A stretch of 64,000 nucleotides of DNA from assembly GCA_017302435.1 (NCBI GenBank), contig JAFLDL010000031.1, forward strand, positions 1 to 64,000. The letters are read 5' to 3'. A program made the translations under genes and the position numbers. Below the pieces are notes generated by a model. It was not told the origin of the DNA and ran no database searches. It worked only from the letters and a program-made list of their open reading frames with translations. The DNA comes from Candidatus Accumulibacter necessarius. Its GTDB lineage: Bacteria; Pseudomonadota; Gammaproteobacteria; Burkholderiales; Rhodocyclaceae. Positions 1-7,618 of the stretch are shown here, piece after piece (positions within the stretch are counted from its first letter, which is position 1; the number at the start of each line of letters is the position of its first letter).

Positions 1-2
1 GA

Positions 3-725
3 GGGACGCTGGCCGCGGCCGGCGCGCTGCCAGTTGCCGCCTTCGTGGCGCTGACCTGCGGCTTGCTGGCGCCGCAGGCAGCCGTCGCCGACGATCTGCC
101 GTCGTGTCTGCGACGCGTGGCGGAGCAGGCGCCGCGGGACGTGCTTCTCGCCGTCCGGCCGGGCGACGAGGAACTGCTGGCCCGGCTGGTGTACGCTGAG
201 GCGCGGTCGACGGGCTTCGCCGACGATCCGCGGGTGGCGCGCGGAATCGCCTGGGGCGCGATGAACCGGGTGCGTCTGGCCGAGGTGTCGGCGAGCGCGC
301 GTCGGCGATACGGCAGCGGGGTCGCCGGGGTGATCTTCCAGCCGCAGCAGTTCAACCCGGCGGTCTCGCGACGCTCGCCCTTCGCCGCCGACTTTCTCTG
401 TCCGCAGGACGCGGCGGCGTGGCGGCTCGCCGTGGCAGCGGCCGGCATGGCGCTACGCGGACACGGCAATCCGCTGCTCGACACGGCGTGGGAGCGGCGC
501 CACGGACTTTCGCTGGTGGTCAATTTCTACTATCCGCAATCGGCACAGGCGCGCGGTCCGCTCGCCCCCTGGGAAGGCAGCGCTGGGCTGAGCTTCATTG
601 GCGAGCCGAAGTCGGTCGATCTGCCGCCTGCTGCGCGAGTCCGTTTCTATCGCCTCGAGCGGCCACCGGCTGACCTCGATCCCGCGGCGCGCCGCCCTTC
701 GCCGCCGGCTGCCGGGGGCAGGTGA
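3..725 (+). CDS. SleB-like cell wall hydrolase, 5' end outside window
   Basis: The reading frame is open to the left edge, so the start lies outside the window; the GTG at 45 is only an internal candidate. The first ~28 visible codons form a hydrophobic, Ala-rich stretch ending in AVADD, which looks like a signal peptide. The core reads LARLVYAEARSTG, then WGAMNRV, then a GVIFQPQQFNPAV segment. This pattern (conserved early Glu, asparagine-containing N-R-V, Q-F) is that of the SleB/hydrolase_2 family, whose members cleave peptidoglycan in the periplasm or spore cortex. The Pro/Ala-rich C-terminus is probably disordered. Family assignment is by motif reading only; a function in wall remodelling is inferred. 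Confidence 0.6.
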   Translation, partial: GTLAAAGALPVAAFVALTCGLLAPQAAVADDLPSCLRRVAEQAPRDVLLAVRPGDEELLARLVYAEARSTGFADDPRVARGIAWGAMNRVRLAEVSASARRRYGSGVAGVIFQPQQFNPAVSRRSPFAADFLCPQDAAAWRLAVAAAGMALRGHGNPLLDTAWERRHGLSLVVNFYYPQSAQARGPLAPWEGSAGLSFIGEPKSVDLPPAARVRFYRLERPPADLDPAARRPSPPAAGGR

Positions 726-1293
726 CGAACTAGCCTTGAGGTGCGGCGCGAGGGCTGGCTGCCGGGTCGGTCGGCGGATTGCTGACAGGGCCTGTCGTGC
801 AGGGCAGACGGCAATGCTTCGCGCGCTGCCCGGGGCAGGTTCTGGCATGATGCTCCCGCGCGTGCCAACCGAGCTTCGCGCCCGTCAGGCCTGCCCGCCC
901 GACATCGCCTCGATCTGCTGCCGAAGGTCAGTCGCCCGCTGCCGCCCGGCCTCGTTAGGCAGAAAAGGGACAGGCAGAAAAGGGACAGTATAGTAAATAG
1001 CTTGAACCTCGGAGTGGCCTCGTCCTCGTTCCTGATTGATGGAGCGGTCGGACGAACTCGAGCAACGACTACTGGAAGAAGTTTACGCTTTGGAAGGCAA
1101 CGTCTCCATGCGCTATGCCCTCAGCAGAACGCTTCGGCATAAAGGACGGCCGTCAGGAAGGTGACGTTGCCTCCTGCAACGCCTACTGTTTCGTTGTATT
1201 GGCTACCTCCCGGGAGCAGTCCGCGGACGCTTTGCCGGCGCGAGCACGGATCAGGTTAAAACCTGGGCCATTGGGGTGCTCGACGCCGGAGCC

Positions 1294-1403
1294 CCGGATG
1301 CTATCTTCGACCAGCACTGAGCGAAAGCCGGGCGCTTGAGACAATCGCTTTGGGCCAGCCTGCCGTGTCTCTTTCGATAGATTTAGGATACCGTCGCCGA
1401 AAT
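1294..1403 (+). repeat. 110-bp direct repeat, left copy
   Basis: Matches the copy at 2069-2178 over the same length with about 14 mismatches (roughly 87% identity) and no gap. It begins CCGGATG, contains GCTTTGGGCCA and GTGTCTCTTTCGAT, and ends in the GATACCGTCGCCGAAAT unit. The two copies bracket the toxin-antitoxin pair. Confidence 0.85.
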
Positions 1404-1470
1404 GGGGAGGGCAGCGGGCCCCTGGCAGTAATCAGGGTGACATCAAATCCCGGGGTTGCCAAATACGAAG

Positions 1471-1494
1471 ATGGGTGCTCAAATGAGTACCCAT
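1471..1494. promoter_or_regulatory. Palindromic operator of the toxin-antitoxin operon
   Basis: ATGGGTGCTC - AAAT - GAGTACCCAT: ten-base arms with one mismatch around a 4-base centre, placed 20 bases before the antitoxin ATG. Palindromes in this position are usually bound by the Phd-type antitoxin or the toxin-antitoxin complex for autorepression. The binding itself is inferred. Confidence 0.65.
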
Positions 1495-1513
1495 TCAGGT
1501 ATTGGAGTTGAAC

Positions 1514-1783
1514 ATGAATATCGTTCCCGCCCAGGAAATCAAGCGCCGCGGCATCGCCGCCGTGGACGAAGCGCTGGCCCAAGGCCCCGTTCACATCGTC
1601 AAGAACAATCGTGCGCAATACGTCGTGCTCACCGAAGCGCGCTACCAGGAATTGCTCGAAATGCAGGAAGAAGCTGTGCTCGCCCGCATCAAGGCCTCGC
1701 TGGAAGACGCCAAGGCCGGCCGCACCACCCGGCACCGCAGCGTGGATGCGCTCTTGAAGCATCTGGACCAATCCGCTGAATGA
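1514..1783 (+). CDS. Phd/YefM-family antitoxin
   Basis: An 89-residue protein beginning MNIVPAQEIKRRG. The N-terminal half has the Phd/YefM layout: a short strand, the segment IAAVDEALAQGPVHIVKNN, then YVVLTEARYQEL. This is the DNA-binding part that dimerises on operator DNA; the acidic and basic C-terminal tail would wrap the toxin. The ATG at 1514 is chosen because GGAG at 1504-1507 sits six bases upstream; the in-frame TTG at 1502 overlaps that site. The stop overlaps the toxin start (ATGA), so the genes should be translationally coupled, and the palindrome just upstream suggests autoregulation. Confidence 0.85.
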   Translation: MNIVPAQEIKRRGIAAVDEALAQGPVHIVKNNRAQYVVLTEARYQELLEMQEEAVLARIKASLEDAKAGRTTRHRSVDALLKHLDQSAE

Positions 1784-2058
1784 GCTGGACGCTCGTCACC
1801 ACCGTCAGCTTCGACCGCCGCGCCCGCAAATTCCTCGCCCGCCACCCCGACCTGCGGCCCCGGCTTGCCGATACGCTCGAAAAACTGCGCGCCGATCCCT
1901 TCGAGCCCAGCCTGCGCCTGCATCCACTCACCGGCAAACTGCAGGGCATGCAAGCCGTCAGCCTGACCTACAGCTACCGCATCACTCTCATCCTGCAAAT
2001 CACCGAGCACGAGATCCTGCTGCTCGACATAGGCAGCCACGACGAGGTTTATGGCTGA
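1780..2058 (+). CDS. RelE/ParE-superfamily toxin
   Basis: A 92-residue protein, normal length for the family. Features seen: an N-terminal strand and helix with FDRRARKFLARHPDL, a central PFEPSLRLHPLTGKLQG segment (the loop that places basic residues against RNA or gyrase), a YSYRITLIL strand, and a C-terminal LLLDIGSHDEVYG. The SHDEVY ending is typical of YafQ/RelE-like mRNA interferases and their ParE relatives; sequence alone does not say which target is hit. It starts inside the antitoxin stop codon. The whole pair lies between two 110-bp repeats, so it may have moved as a unit. Confidence 0.82.
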   Translation: MSWTLVTTVSFDRRARKFLARHPDLRPRLADTLEKLRADPFEPSLRLHPLTGKLQGMQAVSLTYSYRITLILQITEHEILLLDIGSHDEVYG

Positions 2059-5000
2059 AGCGCGTCAACCGGATGCCGTCTTCGACCAGAACTGAGCGAA
2101 AACCGGGCGCTTGGGGCATTCGCTTTGGGCCAACCTGGCGTGTCTCTTTCGATGAATTCAGTATACCGTCCCCGAAATTGCAGTATACCGTCCCCGAAAT
2201 TGCAAGGTGGATCATCGCCTGCTCAAGGCGCGCAAGGTGCGCTACGCGACACGCCGGATCGGCCAGCGGTACGAAGCCTATCGCTCGGGAGCGATCGCCT
2301 TCGGCGAGTTCGATGCCAGCGTTCGCGGCTGGATCAATCACGCGCGGCACGCCGATTCGTGGGGGCTGCGCCGACACCTGCTGGCGCCATTCGTGCTGAT
2401 CACTGGGCGCCGCTGCGCGGCGCCCAGTGATCAGCGGCGCATCGCCCAGCGGTTCGATGGGGAAACCAAGACACACCCGGAAGCCGATGAGGAAGAGGCG
2501 GAGGTTCGGAGCGTTGCCGCTGCGGCTCGCCGCGCTACAGTTCCACGGGTTGACGAACCACGACCCGCCGCGCAGCACGCGGGACACGTCCGACCCGGAT
2601 CCGACACTGGCATCATTCCTTTGGGGGTTCAGGCACCATTCCAACACGTTCCCCGCAAGATCGGAGACCGGCCAGCCAGCGGGCGTACCGAGTGGATACA
2701 TGCCCACCGCCGTCGTCCTGCCGATGCCGCTCTCGCCGCTGTTGGCGCGCGTCACGTTCCACCCCCCGGACCACGGGTACTCGCTCGCTTCGCTGCCAGC
2801 CTGCGCCACCCATTGCCATTCCCATTCGTTTGGCAGCCGGATGACCTTGCCGTCGGCGAGCCGCAGGCGGTGGCTCAACCAACGACAGAAGGCGACGGCG
2901 TCGTACCAGGAGACATTGATCGCCGGGTAGTTGGCAAACCCCCAGCGTTCGCCGCCCGGCTGATCTTCGTGCTTTAGGCCGTCCCACCAGCGCGAATCGC
3001 GATAGCCGTCGGCGGCATCGAGGAAGGCGCGGTACTGCCGCCAGGTGACCGGGTACGTGGAGATGCGGAAAGGTTGCACCGCGAAAGCTGCGGGCGGTTC
3101 CGTTTCCAAGTTAACCTGACCCGCCGGGACGTCGACCCAGAGGAAGTCGGGGAGACCTTCCCGGTCGACGCCGACGCCGCGGCGCGGATCGCCCATCTGG
3201 TTGAGACGCAGGCCGATCTCCTCGCGGCGATGGTGTGGCGTTTCGTCGGAGCGCAGTTCGTCGAGCAGGCGCAGCGGTTCGGGAAAGAGGAAGCCCTGCA
3301 GCGGCTCGCTCAGCACGCCGGCGAGGCTGCGCCAGGCGTCGATGCCGGCGTCGGCGAAGTCGACCTCCTGCGGCGTCTGCAGGTGCGGGTTCAGCGCCAG
3401 TAGCGCTTCGAGCGCCGGCTTCTGGCGTTCCCAGGTCCAGCGCAGCAGGTCGCTGCGGCGAAGCGCGCCGGCCAGAGGGGATTCGAGGTCCTTTGCCCGG
3501 GCCTTCTGCCAGTCGCTGGCCGCCTGCTCGGCCTGGCGGCGCAACGAAAGCTGGTTACCGTAGTCCGAGCACCACTTCTGCAGGCGCGGCCAGTGCGTCA
3601 GGAGCGTCTCGTGTGCGAGTTCGACGTGCTGCTCGTCGGGGTCGGCGAGAAAACCCTGCGCCCGCAGGGCGTCGACCAGCCGGCTCAGGTTCGCATCGGC
3701 GCGCAGCGGTGCGACCGCGGCAGTCTGGCGTGTCGGCAGCTCGTCGATGACCGTCGCCAGCCCGGCAAACAGCCGCTGGCAGGCGTCGGCCAGCGCCGGA
3801 TCGTCGTCAATCGCCTGGTCGATTTCGGCCGCGGCGGTCGCGACGATCCGGTTCAGCCCGCCCATGTGCGTATAGCCGTCAAGCGTCAGCCCCTTTTCGG
3901 TGTCACGCTGGTCAAACAGTTGCGCCAGCGTCAGCGCGAGAAGCGGCAGCGCGCCGGCCATGTCGCGGGCCGCCGGCAGCAGCTTCTTGAGCAGCTCGGG
4001 CTGCACCGCAACGCGGCTGGCCTCGGCTGGACGGACGATGATTTGCCGCAGCCGGCCTTCGTCGTTGATCGGATCGAGGCCGAGCAGCGAACTCTCGAAC
4101 AGCTCGGCGCCCAGCCACTCCATCAGGCGCGGCATGAACTCGCTGCGCAGCGTCAGCACGAGGTAAATCGCTTCGTTGCCGCGCAGTGCCTCGATCAGTG
4201 CGCGAAAGCCAGCGGCAATCGCGGGCGGCGTCTGCGTGAACAGCTCTTCGAACTGGTCGGCGAAGAGCAGGATCGGCGCCGCGAGCTTGCAAAACTGCTC
4301 GCTGGCGGCCTTCGCCGGATCAGCAGCGAGCGCCTGCCGGATCCGTTCGGCGCGCGGCTGGCCAAGGGTCAGGCGCTCCTCGGGCAGCGCGCGATCGAGC
4401 GCGCCGGCCAGCTGGGTGCAGGGATCGGCCTGCGGCTTGAAGCGCAGATAGGTCAGCCGCCCCTTGCGCTGGCACAGCGCCGGGAAGACCCCGGCCGCAA
4501 CCAGCGACGACTTGCCGGTTCCCGAGCGGCCGATGACGCTGACGAAACGCGAGTGTTCAAGACGTTCGACGACGCGCGCCGTGTCCGCCTCGCGGCCGAA
4601 GAAGAGGTGGCAGTCCTCGGGCTTGAACGCAGCCAGTCCGGGGTAGGGGTTGTGAATCTCCGGCTGCAGCGGTGCAGTGACCACCGCCGGCTCGGCTTTC
4701 GCGGCGACCGTCGCCGGCGGCGGCAGCGGTGGCAGGTGGCGGATCTCGCCGAGTATCGGCGCCGGCGTCGCCGGTTGCCCGGTGAGCAGGCGATAGAGCT
4801 TCTCGTAGTCATCCTCGAGTTGGAAGTTGCGATAGTCCTTCAGCGGCAGCGGGATGAAGCCTTCGTCGCCGGCCGGTGGCAGCACCGGGATGAAGCGCTT
4901 GTTGCGAAACTTGTCGTCGTAAAGCGCCTGCGTGATGTGCTGCGACTCCCAGCGCACGCCGCGTCCGCTGCCGGCTGGCGTGTTGCCGTCGAACCGCTTG

Positions 5001-5218
5001 CGGTACTCGTCGGTGCACACGACGAGTACCCAGTCGGCCTGCTCGATCTGCTCGTTCATCCACTGCCGCCAGCCTTTCTCGACCCAGGGGAAATACTGGT
5101 CGATGACGGCATCAACGCCGCCGTCGCGCAGCTTGTTGGCGAGCGCGAGCACCCAGGCCGAGTGGCTGTCGGATTCCTGGGAGTAGCTGATGAAAACGCG
5201 GGGCGGATGGTCGATCAT
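2000..5218 (-). CDS. SEFIR - STAND NTPase - FGE/SUMF1 protein, DGR-type target
   Basis: A 1072-residue frame. Residues 6-150 form a SEFIR/TIR-like domain (RVFISYSQESDSHSAWV, QADWVLVVCTDEY). After a Pro-rich linker, residues 192-640 are a STAND ATPase of the nSTAND1 type: NPYPGLAAF, FFGRE, Walker A GRSGTGKSS at 230-238, Walker B ILLFADQFEE at 316-325. Residues ~690-916 are a formylglycine-generating-enzyme/C-type-lectin fold ending RGGSW...NPWNC...IGFRVC. Such proteins are signal-sensing ATPases that switch on the N-terminal effector; many STAND proteins act in antiphage immunity. The last ~155 residues are antisense to the RT remnant, the repeat and the toxin, so the original stop was probably lost. 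The start overlaps a small upstream frame (ATGA). Confidence 0.88.
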   Translation of the reverse strand: MIDHPPRVFISYSQESDSHSAWVLALANKLRDGGVDAVIDQYFPWVEKGWRQWMNEQIEQADWVLVVCTDEYRKRFDGNTPAGSGRGVRWESQHITQALYDDKFRNKRFIPVLPPAGDEGFIPLPLKDYRNFQLEDDYEKLYRLLTGQPATPAPILGEIRHLPPLPPPATVAAKAEPAVVTAPLQPEIHNPYPGLAAFKPEDCHLFFGREADTARVVERLEHSRFVSVIGRSGTGKSSLVAAGVFPALCQRKGRLTYLRFKPQADPCTQLAGALDRALPEERLTLGQPRAERIRQALAADPAKAASEQFCKLAAPILLFADQFEELFTQTPPAIAAGFRALIEALRGNEAIYLVLTLRSEFMPRLMEWLGAELFESSLLGLDPINDEGRLRQIIVRPAEASRVAVQPELLKKLLPAARDMAGALPLLALTLAQLFDQRDTEKGLTLDGYTHMGGLNRIVATAAAEIDQAIDDDPALADACQRLFAGLATVIDELPTRQTAAVAPLRADANLSRLVDALRAQGFLADPDEQHVELAHETLLTHWPRLQKWCSDYGNQLSLRRQAEQAASDWQKARAKDLESPLAGALRRSDLLRWTWERQKPALEALLALNPHLQTPQEVDFADAGIDAWRSLAGVLSEPLQGFLFPEPLRLLDELRSDETPHHRREEIGLRLNQMGDPRRGVGVDREGLPDFLWVDVPAGQVNLETEPPAAFAVQPFRISTYPVTWRQYRAFLDAADGYRDSRWWDGLKHEDQPGGERWGFANYPAINVSWYDAVAFCRWLSHRLRLADGKVIRLPNEWEWQWVAQAGSEASEYPWSGGWNVTRANSGESGIGRTTAVGMYPLGTPAGWPVSDLAGNVLEWCLNPQRNDASVGSGSDVSRVLRGGSWFVNPWNCSAASRSGNAPNLRLFLIGFRVCLGFPIEPLGDAPLITGRRAAAPSDQHEWRQQVSAQPPRIGVPRVIDPAANAGIELAEGDRSRAIGFVPLADPACRVAHLARLEQAMIHLAISGTVYCNFGDGILNSSKETRQVGPKRMPQAPGFRSVLVEDGIRLTRFSHKPRRGCLCRAAGSRAR
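2069..2178 (+). repeat. 110-bp direct repeat, right copy
   Basis: Partner of 1294-1403. It begins 11 bases after the toxin stop and runs into the tandem GTATACCGTCCCC units. Its right end abuts the truncated reverse transcriptase. Confidence 0.85.
2159..2202 (+). repeat. Two tandem 22-bp units at the junction with the RT remnant
   Basis: Two identical 22-base units, each starting CAGTATACCGTCCCC and ending GAAATTG, lie back to back at 2159-2180 and 2181-2202. Similar GGGGAC-GGTATACT motifs are often seen bordering REP-type or other small mobile elements. The reverse transcriptase homology starts immediately after the second unit, so this is a likely breakpoint. Confidence 0.8.
2204..2410 (+). 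pseudogene. C-terminal remnant of a DGR-type reverse transcriptase
   Basis: The frame carried by GTG 2207 encodes a basic helix (DHRLLKARKVRYATRRI), then a YEAYRSGAIAFGEF segment and a VRGWINHARHADSWGLRR segment. The last resembles the C-terminal end of reverse transcriptases of diversity-generating retroelements and group-II-like retroelements, where a G/S-W-x-x-H-A-x-H-A-D-x-W/Y-x-L-R pattern follows the thumb. All catalytic parts (fingers and palm with the YxDD motif) are missing, and the homology begins right at the tandem 22-bp units. The frame runs into the hairpin without a natural stop. Too short for activity. Family call is from pattern memory, strengthened by the neighbouring variable-region-like target. 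Confidence 0.65.
2395..2435. repeat. Perfect 19-bp inverted repeat with 3-base loop
   Basis: GCTGATCACTGGGCGCCGC (2395-2413), loop TGC, then its exact reverse complement (2417-2435). It lies between the end of the RT remnant on the plus strand and the end of the FGE domain of the minus-strand protein, and both frames read through it. It could be a bidirectional terminator (no T-run is present), the target-site hairpin that DGRs carry just after the variable region, or a scar of an inverted duplication. Confidence 0.9.
2471..2560 (-). other. Putative DGR variable region (VR) of the FGE domain
   Basis: Codons for residues 887-916. The residues that vary in DGR targets fall here on NNC codons: TTC, GTC, AAC, AGC, AGC, AGC, GGC, AAC, AAC, CTC, CTC, TTC, CTC, with one GCT. 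That is what adenine-directed mutagenesis of AAC codons in a template repeat produces, while framework codons (NPW, GFRV) stay fixed. No template repeat is visible in the window. Confidence 0.65.
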
Positions 5219-5421
5219 GGCAAGAGGGTCCGGGCGACTGGCTGGAGGGGTAAGGGCGAATGATAGGGCCTAATGTCCTCCAGGTCGCCCGAGCGATCGA
5301 GGCAGCCCTTCAGCGCTTGCTGGCCGCGTTCGATGCGGTAGTAGATCGCCTCGACGACCACCACGGCGAAGGCGATGTTGGCCAGCGGGCGGTTGGAGAT
5401 CCGGGCACGCAGCCGTTCCAT
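5215..5421 (-). CDS. Small hypothetical protein upstream of the SEFIR-STAND gene
   Basis: A 68-residue frame from ATG 5421, beginning MERLRARISNRPLANIAF and containing AVVVVEAIYYRIERGQQAL. Its TGA overlaps the ATG of the SEFIR-STAND gene, a layout typical of coupled translation and the only reason to keep it. The frame extends upstream to 5601, but that part is low-complexity and lies in the leader facing leuC. I do not recognise a family. It could be a leader peptide or a small partner of the receptor; it could also be chance. Confidence 0.35.
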   Translation of the reverse strand: MERLRARISNRPLANIAFAVVVVEAIYYRIERGQQALKGCLDRSGDLEDIRPYHSPLPLQPVARTLLP

Positions 5422-5621
5422 GGTCGGCAGCTCAGTCAGGACGCCGACGTCAAACCGGAATTGCCGGCTATCGCCAATCCGGAAACCGTGGGAAAATCCG
5501 GATCCGCGCCGACACGCACAGCGGGTGCCAGGAATGGCAGCCAGCACGCGGTCGCTGCCCTCGCCATGGTTTCCGGCCTCCTGCCGGGAATCACAGTTCA
5601 CCCCACTGACACCGACTGGTC

Positions 5622-7031
5622 ATGCCTAAAACACTCTTTGAAAAAGTCTGGGAGTCGCATGTCGTTGCCGAACGACCCGATTCCCCGGCCATCCTGTATA
5701 TCGACCTCCACCTGGTGCACGAGGTCACTTCGCCGCAGGCCTTTACCGGCCTCCGTCAGCGCGGTCTGAAGGTCCGTCGTCCGGAGCGTACCGTCGCGAC
5801 GATGGATCACTCAATCCCCACGACACCGCTCAGCGTGCCGATTGCCGACCCGCTGGCGGCTGCGCAAATCCGGCAGATGGAGGCCAATGCCGCCGAGTTC
5901 GGTATCACGCTGCACGGCATGGCCAGCGCCCATCGCGGCATCGTCCATGTCATCGGCCCGGAACTGGGCCTGACCCAGCCGGGCATGACCATCGTCTGCG
6001 GCGACAGCCACACCGCCACTCACGGGGCGTTTGGCGCGCTGGCGTTCGGCATTGGCACCAGCGAGGTCGAGCACGTCCTCGCCGCCCAGTGCCTGCTGCA
6101 GACCCGGCCGAAGACCTGTGAAGTGCGCATCGATGGCGAACTGCCGGCCGGCGTCTCGGCCAAGGACCTGATCCTGGCGCTGATCGCCCGGATCGGCGTC
6201 GGCGGCGGCACCGGCTATGTGTTCGAGTACACCGGCTCCGCCATCCGCGGGCTGACCATGGAGCAGCGCATGACGGTCTGCAACATGTCGATCGAAGCCG
6301 GCGCCCGAGCCGGCATGATCGCCCCCGACGACATCACCTTCGACTATCTCGCCGGCCGCGACCACGCCCCCCGCGGTGCCGAATGGGACCAGGCCGTCGC
6401 CCGCTGGAGAACGCTCGCCAGCGATCCGGGCGCTACCTACGACCATACCATCACCCTCGACGCGTCCGCGCTCGAACCGATGATCACCTTCGGCACCAAT
6501 CCCGGCATGGGCATCGGCATCAGCGGCCGGGTACCTGACCCCGCCAGCCTCGCTGACGCCAACCAGAAGGCCGCGCTCGACAAGGCATTGCGTTACATGG
6601 GCCTGCAGCCAGGCCAGGCCTTGCTGGGGCAGAAGGTGGATGTGGTCTTCATCGGCAGCTGCACCAACTCGCGCATCTCCGACCTGCGCGAGGCCGCCTC
6701 GCTGCTCTCGGGCCGCAAGGTCGCCGGCAACGTCCGGGTGATGGTTGTCCCGGGTTCGCAGGTGATCAAGCAGCAGGCCGAAGCCGAGGGACTCGACCAG
6801 GTGTTCAGGTCGGCCGGCGCCGAATGGCGCGAACCCGGGTGCAGCATGTGCATCGCCATGAACGGCGACCAGCTGCAGCCGGGCCAGTACGCGGTGAGCA
6901 CCAGCAACCGCAATTTTGAAGGCCGCCAGGGGCAGGGGGGGCGTACTTTCCTCGCCTCGCCGCTGACCGCCGCTGCCAGCGCGCTGGCCGGCGCCGTGGC
7001 CGATCCCCGCACCGTCGCAGGAGACCGGTAA
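5622..7031 (+). CDS. leuC: 3-isopropylmalate dehydratase large subunit
   Basis: 469 residues, the usual length. It isomerises 2-isopropylmalate to 3-isopropylmalate with LeuD, and in the citramalate route converts citramalate to methylmalate. Aconitase-fold landmarks are clear: [20 protein letters not shown], the iron-sulfur ligands in FIGSCTNSR and in [11 protein letters not shown], and the C-terminal [12 protein letters not shown] motif. It starts [10 protein letters not shown]. It is the first gene of a four-gene operon with leuD one base downstream. It diverges from the SEFIR-STAND gene, so regulatory sequence should lie at about 5430-5620. Confidence 0.97.
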   Translation: MPKTLFEKVWESHVVAERPDSPAILYIDLHLVHEVTSPQAFTGLRQRGLKVRRPERTVATMDHSIPTTPLSVPIADPLAAAQIRQMEANAAEFGITLHGMASAHRGIVHVIGPELGLTQPGMTIVCGDSHTATHGAFGALAFGIGTSEVEHVLAAQCLLQTRPKTCEVRIDGELPAGVSAKDLILALIARIGVGGGTGYVFEYTGSAIRGLTMEQRMTVCNMSIEAGARAGMIAPDDITFDYLAGRDHAPRGAEWDQAVARWRTLASDPGATYDHTITLDASALEPMITFGTNPGMGIGISGRVPDPASLADANQKAALDKALRYMGLQPGQALLGQKVDVVFIGSCTNSRISDLREAASLLSGRKVAGNVRVMVVPGSQVIKQQAEAEGLDQVFRSAGAEWREPGCSMCIAMNGDQLQPGQYAVSTSNRNFEGRQGQGGRTFLASPLTAAASALAGAVADPRTVAGDR

Positions 7032-7032
7032 G

Positions 7033-7614
7033 ATGGCTCAGTTTACTTCCCTCACCTCCCGGGTTGTCGCGCTGCCGGTCAACGACATCGATACCGACCA
7101 GATCATCCCCGCCCGTTTCCTCAAGGCGACGGACAAGATGGGCATGGGCGACAACCTTTTCGCCGACTGGCGGTATCGGGGCGACGGTTCGCCGAAACCC
7201 GAGTTCGTGCTCAACCAGCCACAGGCGGCGGGCTGCCAGATCCTGCTGGCCGGCGACAATTTCGGCTGTGGCTCCTCGCGCGAGCACGCGCCCTGGGCGC
7301 TGACCGGGTTTGGTTTCCGGGCGGTGATCAGCACCTCGTTCGCCGACATTTTCCGCAACAACGCGCTCAAGAATGGCCTGCTGCCGATCATCGTCGATGC
7401 GCCGACGCATCAGGCGCTGTTGGCGCTGGCGGGGGAAAATCCCGGCGTCGAACTGACCCTTGACCTGGCGTCGCAGACGCTTTCCTTCCCGGGTGGATCG
7501 GTGACCTTTCCGATTGACCCGTTCAACAAGACCTGCCTCCTCAACGGTGTCGACGAGCTCGGTTACATCCTGGGCTTCGAAAAGGAAATCGCAGCCTTTG
7601 AGGCGCGCAGGTGA
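7033..7614 (+). CDS. leuD: 3-isopropylmalate dehydratase small subunit
   Basis: 193 residues. Swivel-domain subunit pairing with LeuC; it supplies the substrate-specificity loop of the cytosolic dehydratase. Seen: [16 protein letters not shown] near the N-terminus, then [18 protein letters not shown], and [14 protein letters not shown]. It begins one base after the leuC stop, so it is surely cotranscribed, and is followed four bases later by cimA. It lacks a C-terminal extension found in some betaproteobacterial LeuD but has all conserved blocks. Confidence 0.96.
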   Translation: MAQFTSLTSRVVALPVNDIDTDQIIPARFLKATDKMGMGDNLFADWRYRGDGSPKPEFVLNQPQAAGCQILLAGDNFGCGSSREHAPWALTGFGFRAVISTSFADIFRNNALKNGLLPIIVDAPTHQALLALAGENPGVELTLDLASQTLSFPGGSVTFPIDPFNKTCLLNGVDELGYILGFEKEIAAFEARR

Positions 7615-7618
7615 GCGC

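Larger units (their letters stand above)
726..1513. other. Intergenic accessory DNA upstream of toxin-antitoxin module
   Basis: No convincing protein gene. A 16-base unit, GGCAGAAAAGGGACAG, occurs twice in tandem near 958-990 and is followed by TATAGTAAATAG, a reverse-orientation relative of the GTATACCGTCCCC units near 2160-2200. A 41-codon frame (1039-1164, beginning MERSDELEQRLLEEVYALEG) is acidic and could be a remnant, but nothing supports expression. The segment also holds the left 110-bp repeat and the operator described separately. Confidence 0.5.

Noticed and set aside
2207-2977. 256-codon plus-strand frame starting at the RT remnant
   Set aside because: Only the first ~65 codons look like protein (RT C-terminus); the rest is antisense to the FGE domain.
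3593-5263. Long 556-codon plus-strand frame opposite the SEFIR-STAND gene
   Set aside because: It is antisense to a protein with clear SEFIR and Walker motifs; its own sequence is Arg/Gln-rich with no domain, a usual by-product of high-GC coding DNA.
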